Shown: positions 1 to 8,500 of the stretch, piece after piece
Layout: the number at the start of each line of letters is the position of its first letter
How positions within the stretch are numbered: position 1 is the first letter of the stretch
Origin: Smittium culicis
Lineage: Eukaryota > Kickxellomycota > Harpellomycetes > Harpellales > Legeriomycetaceae
NCBI GenBank assembly: GCA_001970855.1
Contig: LSSN01003251.1
Location: forward strand, 1 to 10,282
Direction of reading: 5' to 3'
DNA: 10,282 bases
Notes under the pieces: generated by a model
The model's input: only the letters and a program-made list of their open reading frames with translations
The model's database searches: none
What the model was told of the DNA's origin: nothing
Position numbers and translations under genes: made by a program

Positions 1-643
1 TTATATATTTTAAATACCAAGAACATCTCTACACCTTTTACTACTTTGTTCATAAAACTATTATTGGATCTAATAGACTAAACAAGATAAAAGAGCTCCT
101 GAAATTTTAGCTTAATGTTATTTGATTTTGCACGAGTTAATGGCACTTTGAATAAAGCCTTCAAGCAACATCTAAACAATTGCCCTTAAAAGGAATTGAG
201 AAATCGAAAGGTACAAGTTGAATTTGGACTCGTTGTGTAAATTAGTGTAGGAACTAACGCCGAATTTGAACAGCGACGATGGAGTGGCGAGATGTTGATG
301 GTAATGAGCGATATATGATGAGTAGGTTGGTTTGTGCGTAGCTCTTTTTTTTTCTTTTTTTTTTTTTAAACGAAATGATGGGGAAATGGTTTGTGCTAAA
401 TCCTTTATCTGATTACAAACCACAAGTTTAATTTTCGAGCTGTGGTTGTGGTTGAGCGAAAAGGTGGGCTTGCTTATTTTACTGGTGCACTTTATTTTTT
501 GTGCTGCACTCGCTGGCGTCTTTATTCGACGCTTTTTTAAGGCTTGCACAATAAATAACAGGATGGAAGGTCTAGAAAGGAGCCTGTAAATGTAGCGCAT
601 TTCATCTCAAAGTGCTGACTAATTGCAGGCAATTGTAGCAGCT

Positions 644-1072
644 ATTGGACACTAGTCATTACCTGCCAAACTCTCATCAGTTATTGGATAGCAGATATTA
701 TTGGGTGCAGATGTTAGTCATTATATGCACAGTTTTCTGGATAAGAGAGTTCAATTGGTAGATTTTATTGAAAGGCGTGAAATAATTAAATACGGATTAG
801 TTCTGTAGCATGTGACCAAATATTAGGGGAAATGTACGTATTGTTTTTTGCTTGCTCCCTCAGCTAGTAATCATTGGCGTTTTACTATTGGCTGCTGATT
901 TTAGCATGTCGGTGTCAAATAAGTTCAGTGAGGATATAGTGCCTAATCAAGGACCTAAGTTTACGACAGCCAATGGATAGATGCAGGTGCTCAAACGGAA
1001 TTAATCTGAGCATCAATTGGTCGCTAGGGATTATCCATGAACGCATCTGGGAGTGATCAGGATAGTTATTGG
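644..1072 (-). promoter_or_regulatory. Cluster of CCAAT/ATTGG boxes
   Basis: ATTGG (CCAAT on the - strand) occurs at 644-648, 683-687, 700-704, 754-758, 873-877, 887-891, 1016-1020 and 1068-1072, and CCAAT on the + strand at 970-974. That is nine in 429 bp, about ten times a rough chance expectation of one. CCAAT is the core bound by the fungal HAP (NF-Y) complex, which controls respiratory and mitochondrial genes. This would suit the mS38 gene 500-900 bp downstream, or a - strand gene beyond the left edge. Binding is inferred, not shown. Confidence 0.4.
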
Positions 1073-1317
1073 GCAATTATATGTGATTACTTGGCAGCCA
1101 TGGATTTATAAGAAAAAATTTTATTTACAGGCGGGAATAGAGAAAGGGAGAAAGGGAGAGTGGTATTGTATGGAGAGTTAAGGCGTGAGAATTTGGGGGC
1201 GGGTAAAAAGAGCTTTTTGTCTTCTTACAACCAACTTTAATAGCTGTGAGCTTATTTTGAAACAATCGAGTCCCAGCCTCTGCTAAAAAAAAAGAAAAGC
1301 TCCAAAGCGCAAAAACT

Positions 1318-1324
1318 TATAAAG
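1318..1324 (+). promoter_or_regulatory. TATA-like element upstream of mS38
   Basis: TATAAAG lies 240 bp before the mS38 ATG. It is flanked by two copies of AAAGCGC, at 1304-1310 and 1321-1327, the second overlapping the TATA element. A pyrimidine-rich stretch follows, which would fit a leader. The distance to the ATG is long, so this is only a candidate core promoter. Confidence 0.3.
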
Positions 1325-1563
1325 CGCCTTCATTATCCCTCTTAAAAGCCTCTCGTCATACTAGAAAATTCGTCAAGATTCGCTCCTTCAATCGTTAGTC
1401 ACTAATCTTTTGTACTTTTATCCCTGAAATCTCTTTTTTATTACCACTATTTCTTTCCCTCATTCGATCCCTTTTTTTATTTGCGATAAAATTGTTGATC
1501 GGTACTTTTAAACCCCCCAATTTTTTTCTTATATCATAAATAGCAATAATTAGAAAACGAGAT

Positions 1564-2549
1564 ATGTTATTATCTCTGGGCGCCCCCAAATTCGCAAGTA
1601 AGCTGGCCCCTCGCGCTTCTCAGCTTAAACCCCCCAGCTTCAAGCCCCTTATCGCTTCTGCTAATTTAAAGTTTGCTTCTGGCTCTCGAAATTTCTCCGA
1701 GTCTGAATCAAAAAACAAAAAGTTCTCAACCAAAAAAGTCTCCAAAGCTGCGCTTGATCAGACCCCCGTCGTAGAAAATATAAACTCCCTAAAGGAAAAT
1801 AAACAGCTCTACAACCTCAACATCGAAAAACCACAATGGGCTATCGCTTCGTTTTTTGCAATGGATAAGCCCCTATTTGGATTAGAAAACTACAGAGGTA
1901 TTACTCTCCCTCGTTTCTATCTTTCCAACCTTAATTATTTTTATTTGCTTACTATTATTGATCATTTCTTGACCTCTTTTTCATTATTATTTTCACTTTC
2001 TGTTCTCGCCTATTTAATCTAACTTTTTTAACTTTCGGTTTTGCCTTCTTAGAATCACAAACCAAAAAACCTATTGATTCTGGCTTCCAGACACCTTACC
2101 TAAGTAACACAGGTATTCCTAGGGAAGCTGCCATCCCTGAGTTAATTAGACTTGGTCCTTTTGCAGAATCTATTTTTGGTTCTTATGAATCTGAAGCTTC
2201 AGCCAAAAATGCAGAAAAAAATGAACAAGAGGATATTGATGACCTTGTTCACGACTACCTCGATGCAGTCGAATTCTCTCTTAACAACTCTGAGTTCAGA
2301 AGCATTCGCTCTGCCCGCATGATGGCTAGGCTATCGCAACCGCTAACTCGATACGAAAAATTCATCCAAAACAGAGAAAACGTTGCATCTTTACATCAAG
2401 ATATAACTAAATTCAGCACAAACATTTCGTCCACCGAAACTCTACAGCTATCCAGCGTTCTCCAAAAGAAAAAAAAGAAAATGAACAAACACAAATACAA
2501 AAAACTTCGCAAGAGAACCAAGGCCATTAGAAAACGTCTAGGAAAATAA
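1564..2549 (+). CDS. COX24: Mitochondrial small-subunit ribosomal protein mS38 (COX24/QRI5 family)
   Basis: Two exons, 1564-1897 and 2053-2549, encode 276 aa. The ATG at 1564 is chosen because an in-frame TAA lies about 30 bases upstream. The first 45 or so residues are rich in Ser, Lys, Arg and Ala with almost no acidic residues, as in a mitochondrial presequence. The diagnostic part is the extreme C-terminus: five lysines (250-254), then MNKHKYKKLRKRTKAIRKRL and a short end. This very basic tail is the hallmark of mS38 (DUF1713; yeast Cox24/Qri5, animal AURKAIP1), which sits in the mitoribosome small subunit near the decoding region; yeast mutants lose COX1 expression. The middle of the protein (about 50-240) is poorly conserved in the family and I do not recognise it. 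The exon join (phase 1, giving Glu112) leaves one open frame to the TAA at 2547-2549. The family call rests mainly on the tail. Confidence 0.87.
1898..2052 (+). other. Intron of the mS38 gene
   Basis: This 155-nt intron has donor GTATTA and acceptor TAG. A CTAAC branch-site match lies at 2019-2023, about 30 nt before the acceptor, after a T-rich stretch. The frame stays open inside the intron up to a TAA at 2020-2022, so retention would yield a 152-aa protein without the basic rRNA-binding tail. Confidence 0.85.
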
Positions 2550-2571
2550 TCCTACGCACTTACATTTTCAA

Positions 2572-2577
2572 AATAAA
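2572..2577 (+). terminator. Candidate poly-A signal of mS38
   Basis: AATAAA occurs 23 bases after the mS38 stop codon, followed by an A-rich stretch. It is a plausible positioning element for 3' end formation, but such hexamers are common in DNA this AT-rich. Confidence 0.4.
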
Positions 2578-3227
2578 TATAAAAAAGATGGATTATGCCC
2601 TTATACTGTTAAATTCCGCTTTAGATGCCTTTTTTATTTTTTATTTTTTGTTTTTAACTACAACCAAATACTACTATTAATTTATTTTCACTTTTCATCA
2701 TATTATAATTTTTTATCTATTATTCATATCACAATTATTTAAATTATATATTTAACTTTCACATGCGTTCGCTCAAATCTTGTCAACTTGAAACTACGTC
2801 TATGAATTTAAAGCACAATCAAAAATAATAAAAAAGCAGAATTTTTATCAGGTTATAAAGAAAACAGTTTCAAGCTCTACTAATAAATATTTCCATTGAC
2901 AAGCCATTCTTTTGGCTGTCAATTTTCTAACTCTGCTGATTTTTTTTTTTTATAGTAAATTCAAATAATATAAACTTGACAGTTTTTTATAGTCAAATTC
3001 GCAGAAATAAAAAAAAAAAGAAAAGTAAAAGCTCGGAATATCCGCATTTTGACATGAAAAAAAAGTATGTAAATGCATAATTTTATTAGGCGAAAAGAAA
3101 TAATTATGGCGTGTGAAATCTACTCTATTCAATCATATCGGCTTTTTTTTTTTAATAGGAGAGAAGAGTCGAGCTGGCTATTATAAAAAAAATTTTATTT
3201 ATTTTTAGCGTAATTGTCTAATCCTTT

Positions 3228-3235
3228 TATAAAAG
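3228..3235 (+). promoter_or_regulatory. TATA box of ERG3
   Basis: TATAAAAG, a strong TATA match, lies 96 bp before the ERG3 ATG. The sequence between is T/C-rich, typical of a fungal transcription start region and short leader. Confidence 0.5.
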
Positions 3236-3330
3236 CTATTCTGCCTTTTGAGCCTTCTGCTTATTATATCCATAAATTCCTCTTCTATCTATACAGCTAT
3301 TTGTAAATTCACACCTTATATTTTTTAATT

Positions 3331-4327
3331 ATGGATGTGGTAATGCAATATGTCGACGAGTACTTCTTCGATTCGGTTTACTTGTCAGTGTCTGCCCTGA
3401 CCGGCACTCCGTACCTTGATCGCGCCAATCTAATACGCGTATTTTGTTCTTTGTTCGTGTTTATCATGTCCTACATCGTCCTTTTTTACTTGGGCACGGC
3501 TGGGCTTGAGTACTATTTCATCTACGATAAAGACAATTTTAAGCATCCCAAATTTCTCAAAGACCAGGTCAGAATGGAAATTTCCACCTCTTTGAAAGCT
3601 TTCCCCACAATCACTATCCTAACAATCCCTTGGATATACATGGAGATCAACGGGTACACCCAGCTATACGACGATCCGTTCAAGTACGGTATCGGCTACT
3701 TGATTTTGAGTCCTGTATTATTCATCCTGTTCACCGATTTCCTCATTTACTGGGTACATCGCATATTACATCACCCCCTCTTTTACGTCAGATTCCACAA
3801 ACTTCATCATAAATGGGTTGGTAAGTATCTGCCATATATTTAATCTTTCATCAATAGATACCACTATTCTCGCTTATTTATCTATCTGCAAAATTTTACT
3901 TATTTATTTGTTTATCAAAAAAAAAAAAATAGTCTGCACACCATTCGCATCGCACGCTTTTGACCCAATAGATGGTTTCATGCAATCGTTACCATACCAT
4001 CTTGCAACGATAGCTTTCCCTATCCACAAGTATTTGTTCCTCGTTCTTTTCGCCTTTGTCAATGTATGGAGCGTCCTCATCCACGACGGGAACTACCTCA
4101 GCAACAACCCCGTAATCAATGGTGCCGCGCACCACACACTCCACCACACAAAGTTCAACTTCAACTACGGCCAGTTCACCACCCTATTCGACCGTATGTT
4201 CGGCTCGCACATGCGGCCCGGCGCCAGCGTGTACAATCCCGATATCAGGAAATCCAAAGCCCATATCGAAAAGGAAAATCTCGATATCGACAGGATGCTC
4301 AAGATCGTCGACCCTGTTAATATCTAA
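3331..4327 (+). CDS. ERG3: Delta7-sterol C-5(6)-desaturase ERG3
   Basis: Two exons, 3331-3820 and 3933-4327, encode 294 aa. ERG3 is an ER membrane di-iron enzyme that introduces the C5-C6 double bond into episterol late in ergosterol synthesis, using O2 and electrons from cytochrome b5. All three histidine clusters of the fatty-acid hydroxylase/desaturase superfamily are present: HRILHH (His143, 147, 148), HKLHH (156, 159, 160) and HHTLHH (230, 231, 234, 235). Family-specific stretches include [14 protein letters not shown] (71-84), [13 protein letters not shown] (161-173) and [11 protein letters not shown] in the last 60 residues, which separate it from ERG25 relatives. Hydrophobic segments lie near 34-56, 91-106, 119-141 and 187-213. 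At 294 aa it is compact: the C-terminus ends about 60 residues after the third His box. Asp174 stands where relatives I know have His or Tyr. The 3' exon is clearly richer in GC than the first. The exon join (phase 1, Val164) restores the conserved motif exactly. Confidence 0.95.
3821..3932 (+). other. Intron of ERG3
   Basis: This 112-nt intron has the consensus donor GTAAGT and ends in TAG directly after a 13-base A run. No perfect CTAAC branch site is visible; TTTTACTTA near 3894 is the nearest candidate. It splits the [13 protein letters not shown] motif between the second and third histidine boxes. Confidence 0.92.
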
Positions 4328-4593
4328 TTTTCTCCATCTGACATTCGACTACTAACTTCTATTAAAATACAACTCCCTCACTCCCCCCCTCCCCTATTTT
4401 TTAAAAAAAACAAACAAAATGGTACCATGAGCTACAACTCCCCCCCCCCCTACCTCTTATTTTAACATATTTATCTTTAATTTAGCTTTCAAGACTTTAC
4501 ACCTTCTAACTCCTCTTCCTCTCCTTACTCATGGAAATCTACATCAAATCACTTTTCTCGTTTTTATTTAAATATACTCTAATTTTCAATATC

Positions 4594-4599
4594 AATAAA
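4594..4599 (+). terminator. Candidate poly-A signal of ERG3
   Basis: AATAAA lies 267 bases after the ERG3 stop, with a second copy at 4640-4645. Either could guide 3' end formation; the AT-rich context makes chance matches likely. Confidence 0.3.
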
Positions 4600-5176
4600 C
4601 ATCTTTAAAAATTATTCGTTCTTCCACTACTCTACATTCAATAAAAACAATAATCCTAATTTTTTTTTTATACCTTCAATGGATTCATTACTCTATTTCT
4701 GTAAGAGCCAAATTCAACCGTAATTAAGTAGGCGTAATCTGCTATAATCACTATTAATCTTTTAAGTATAAAAAATAGTGCTTAATCATAAATCAAACTT
4801 TTTAAAGAAAAATAAATAGTTTATATTCGCCATTAATGCTTTTTAGTCTAGAAAAATACAGCATATAACCATTTATGTTTGTTTGGTTATTAGCAATGAT
4901 GATCAAAAATATAAAACAGATTTCATGCAAAAAAAAAAAAACAAAACGTAAAGTCATGACTTTTTTTTTTTTATAAAAAAGGTGGAGTTTTTTCATGCTT
5001 TTAAATCTCTAATTTAAAAAAAAAAAAGAAAAAGCTTAATTTGAGCCTTTTTTTCTCTTACTATAAAATACCACCTTTCTTTTTCATTATTAAAAAAAAT
5101 CTCGCTTTTTTCTTATTTTTCTTTAATGCCTGTCTGTATTTTACATTGACCCTAAAAAAAAGTTTCCTCTCTCCCC

Positions 5177-5183
5177 TATATAA
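5177..5183 (+). promoter_or_regulatory. TATA-like element upstream of BZZ1
   Basis: TATATAA sits about 360 bp before the BZZ1 ATG, just after a C/T-rich stretch and upstream of the pyrimidine-rich leader. It is the best TATA match in this region but is distant from the start codon. Confidence 0.25.
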
Positions 5184-5243
5184 TTTATTAACTTTGCTTT
5201 TAAAACATTTATCAATAAAAAAAAATTCATATCTGGATTTATT

Positions 5244-5269
5244 CTCCCAACTCCCAACTCCCAACTCCC
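5244..5269 (-). repeat. 7-bp tandem repeat with G-quadruplex motif
   Basis: The unit CTCCCAA is repeated three times without error (5244-5264) and followed by a partial fourth unit CTCCC. On the - strand this gives four tracts of at least three G separated by identical 4-base AGTT loops, which satisfies the standard G-quadruplex rule. It lies about 275 bp upstream of the BZZ1 start, so the G strand is the transcription template. Confidence 0.85.
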
Positions 5270-5540
5270 CTTTCCTCTTTCTTATTCCCTTTTTTATACA
5301 TCGCTTATTCCTCCATACACACACACCCCTCCTTCTCAATAAAGCTCTCTATTAATCACCCTCTCTGTTTCTATATCGATATTTTCTACACCTCCATTTT
5401 CTCGTTTAAAGCAAAACTGTCAACCCACCAACATATCGATTTATTGCTAATTCTACTTTCGATACTACTTCCATACAGCTTTGCAAATATCAAAAACAAT
5501 AATTCCTCTACACACAGAATAAACTACTAATAGGCCACAA

Positions 5541-8500
5541 ATGGAAAGTGCTTATGGAATCAATGTAATTCTTTTTTCTAGTTTAAATCCTTTTCTCTTA
5601 AATACAACATATATTCCCTTACAATTTTTATACTCTAATACCTATATTTTGCTTTATACCTCCCGCCCTCCCTTTTTTTTTAGGCCCTTGAACTCCCTAA
5701 CGTCAACAGCCACGTTCAAGCAGGCTTGAATTTATCCTACGAACTCCGCGAATACTTGCTCGCTCGCGCCCAAATCGAAAAGGAGTACGGCAAGAAACTA
5801 TCAGAGCTGGGCAAGAAGCTCCAGACAGGAACGCAAATAAAGCGCTCGCTGCTATCTAAAGACAGCACAATAACTAAATCAAGTACTTTCCTTTCCTTTT
5901 TTTTATTTTATTTCAATTAACACAAACTACAACCAACGAATTTTATCATAAAGACTCCCCTCTCACTATCACTTAACCTCTTTATATGCTCCTCCTTCCT
6001 CCCTCCCTAACTCTCCCTCTACTGATCTTTTTATTCCTCCTCCTACATTTTTTTTATCCCCTTTACTTGCAATTAGGTTTCGACAGTTCGCCAAATCCGG
6101 CAAACGAGCATGAATTTTCCGACACTGATAGCAGAAGCCAAGCCTCCAAGTCAAGCGATATTCTGGTAAAGCTCGGCCATCAAATCACCGAACAAGCCAA
6201 TTTGCATATCGAATACTCAGACACTTTAGTCTCAAACTACAGCTCGGAACTCAAACGCTACACAACCAGCTGCGAAGAATCCAAAAAAAAGGTTTGCTAC
6301 CATTCATTAAAAACGCTTACACTTTTTCCATCATTTTTTAGTTCTCCATCCCCCCCCCCTTCCATCTAAAAATAATATACATTATTTATAAATGTACTCA
6401 TACTTTGGTTAATTGTTCTTGCTAGTATACGGTTTTCTCGCAAAAGGTTTTCTATGAAAAAGAAAAAGCTATTTCTGAAAAGGATAAGGTAATCTCACGC
6501 CCAACACTTTATCACTTTTTCCCCTTTTTATTATTTTTTAGAAATCGTTAATACATACTTTTGATTTTCTTACCAATTCATATTTTTTTCATTTATTTAG
6601 CTCAAAGATAAGTACTCTGAAAGCTTATCGGACTACAAATCAGCTACTTTGAAGCAAGAAAAGCAGCTGGATGATAAACCCCAAAAGGTATTTCATATTA
6701 TCTCTCAATTTTTGTTATCTATAACTACCTCCATTCAAGTCGCTCTTGAATATCTTCTTCGCATTTTTGCGCTTTCTTCTCTTCCCCCCCTCCTTTATAT
6801 TATTACACTTTCCACCAATAACTTTAGAATATCTTTGTACTTTTTTAACTTTATCTTTATGCTATTTATCCTTATAGCACCAACAAAAAGTACTCGAACA
6901 ACTAGCTAAGAAAAATGCAATCAAAAATGAGTATATTATTAGCACAAGCATGGCTAACCAAGTCCAAAAACAAGTTTCGCAAAACAGTATTGTGCAGATC
7001 ATTCGGGTAATAAGCGCCTTATTTTATTTCACCTTTATATTCCCCTACGATAAAAATATAAATGCTAATTTAAGTTCCCTTCTTTAAAACCCCAAACATT
7101 TTTTCCTTAATACAGAACTTGCTGGAAATCAATGAGCTCCGTATAAACAACACGAGAGAAACCCTCAAAATGGTTTTACTTGATGAAAACTCTTTCCACC
7201 AAAAAAAGATTGGAATTTCTTCGAATTCTATTACCGAACTTGACCTAATCGATCCTTCATCTGAAACTTCTTCCCTCATCTCATTCCTCAGCCAGAAACA
7301 GTTCCCACCCACTGCTGAACTAACAGTCTCTGTCGATGAATCAAATGGCGAAAATGTAAACATGCCCATTTATTTAATTTTCTTACTTGAGCTTTTTTTT
7401 TCACCCACTAACTACAATAGAAACTCAAATTCCTTTTTTTTTTTCATACCATATATACTATCTTTGAATTGTAACACTAAAAAATTTCTTATTTCCATTA
7501 TTAAACTTTAGCCATACTTAGAAACTGACCCTGATTCAGTCACCATTTTATCAAACAGGTCTGCAAAAGCAAAATCTAATCTTAATTCTTTGATGGCAGA
7601 AAGACAGCAAAAAGTTGAAAGCGCTGACGAATTTAAACCAAACACAAATCGACTCCTATTAAACGTATGATAAAAAATAAATTCGCTTCATACTACAATT
7701 TTTGAATTTATCAGCCTTTTTTTTATATTTTTAGTAGCTTACTCGTTTTGTACTTTTGTTGCCTCCCTATGCATTTACCTTATATATTTTTTCTTCTTAC
7801 GCAATTTATAGGAGTATATCGAGCTTGACCAAAGCATAATACTAAATGATCTCGCACAAGCAAAAGTCCAAGCAGCAATTTCTTGCATATCACAAGCAAT
7901 AGGAGGTAATTATTTAACAACCAGTTATAATTATTTTCACGTTTACTTTTTTTTTTTAAAAAAACAAAATGATAAAGATTGTTTAATTTTTTTTCTATCA
8001 ATATTATTAAAATAAATCTGCTTAGACGTTGTATTGGCTTCGCCGCACTCTTTCAAGCCTCACTCATTCAAAATCCCTACATCTTGTGATTTCTGTAACG
8101 AAAGTATTTGGGGTCTTTCTTCAAAGGGTGTTAAATGCGAAATTTGCGGGTACAATTGCCACTTAAAATGCGAGCTGAAAGTGAAATCCGAATGTAATTC
8201 TGGAAACGGCGATAATCAATCAAAGAATTTCTTGACAAGAGCATTCAGTAAGTCCAAATTTTGACTAGTTTTATTTATTTTGCTTCTATATCAATATTTC
8301 CAAATCATGACTTGATTATTCAAACTTTTTAAATTAATCAAAAAAATTAGCTTTTTTTTAATTTTATTCTAATTTTTTTTTTTGATAAAATGAAACTTTA
8401 GGACGAAAGAAAACTAAGAAAAATTCAGTTTCTGGAATAGATTACGATCAAAGAAGTTCGATCGAAAACAGCAGATCTAGCAATTACTTTAGTAGTGGAA

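Larger units (their letters stand above)
1..1563. other. Gene-free left flank and mS38 upstream region
   Basis: No supported gene lies in this 1.56 kb. The longest open frame (about 142 codons, - strand, 172-600) has low-complexity, family-free content and reads through a poly-T/A tract, so I treat it as chance. Bases 600-1100 are less AT-skewed than the rest and hold repeated ATTGG pentamers. Bases 1131-1160 are purine-rich with an 8-bp unit AGAAAGGG repeated twice (1141-1156), and a G-rich patch follows near 1195. From about 1400 to 1550 the + strand becomes T/C-rich, as expected for a fungal leader just upstream of the ATG at 1564. The region may also carry control elements or the end of a gene beyond the left edge; the sequence does not decide this. 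Confidence 0.6.
2550..3330 (+). other. Intergenic region mS38-ERG3
   Basis: This is AT-rich DNA with several A or T runs of 9-13 bases and no convincing open frame on either strand. It should hold the 3' end of the mS38 transcript and the ERG3 promoter. I looked for sterol-response elements of the Upc2 type (TCGTATA) and the SREBP type and saw none. Confidence 0.6.
4328..5540 (+). other. Intergenic region ERG3-BZZ1
   Basis: These 1.2 kb hold no supported gene. The first 130 bases contain C-rich runs, including a run of 11 C at 4440-4450. AATAAA hexamers at 4594-4599 and 4640-4645 are poly-A signal candidates for ERG3. The middle (4700-5040) is AT-rich with long A and T runs. From about 5050 the + strand is dominated by T and C (46 of 60 bases in 5281-5340), which looks like the promoter and leader of BZZ1. 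Open frames on both strands here are low complexity and were rejected. Confidence 0.6.

Noticed and set aside
317..412. ATGATGA and CTGA spaced like the C and D boxes of a small nucleolar RNA
   Set aside because: No terminal stem or internal C'/D' boxes are visible and a poly-T run lies between them.
172..600. 142-codon open frame on the - strand
   Set aside because: It runs through a poly-A/T tract, has low-complexity Lys/Ser/His-rich content, resembles no family and has no visible splice partners.
1395..1589. 64-codon - strand frame overlapping the mS38 start
   Set aside because: It is antisense to the leader and first codons of a well-supported gene, and its basic composition reflects the pyrimidine-rich leader.
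5041..5355. Overlapping open frames on both strands upstream of BZZ1
   Set aside because: Both are Phe/Leu/Lys-rich products of T and A runs and the CTCCCAA repeat, and neither has a recognisable domain.
6542..6600. Alternative upstream acceptor for BZZ1 exon 5 (TAG ending at 6541)
   Set aside because: It adds 59 nt, which shifts the frame out of the Lys/Glu-rich coiled coil; the TAG at 6598-6600 keeps frame.
7070..7369. 99-codon - strand frame
   Set aside because: It is antisense to BZZ1 exon 7, whose sense reading continues the conserved F-BAR sequence in frame.
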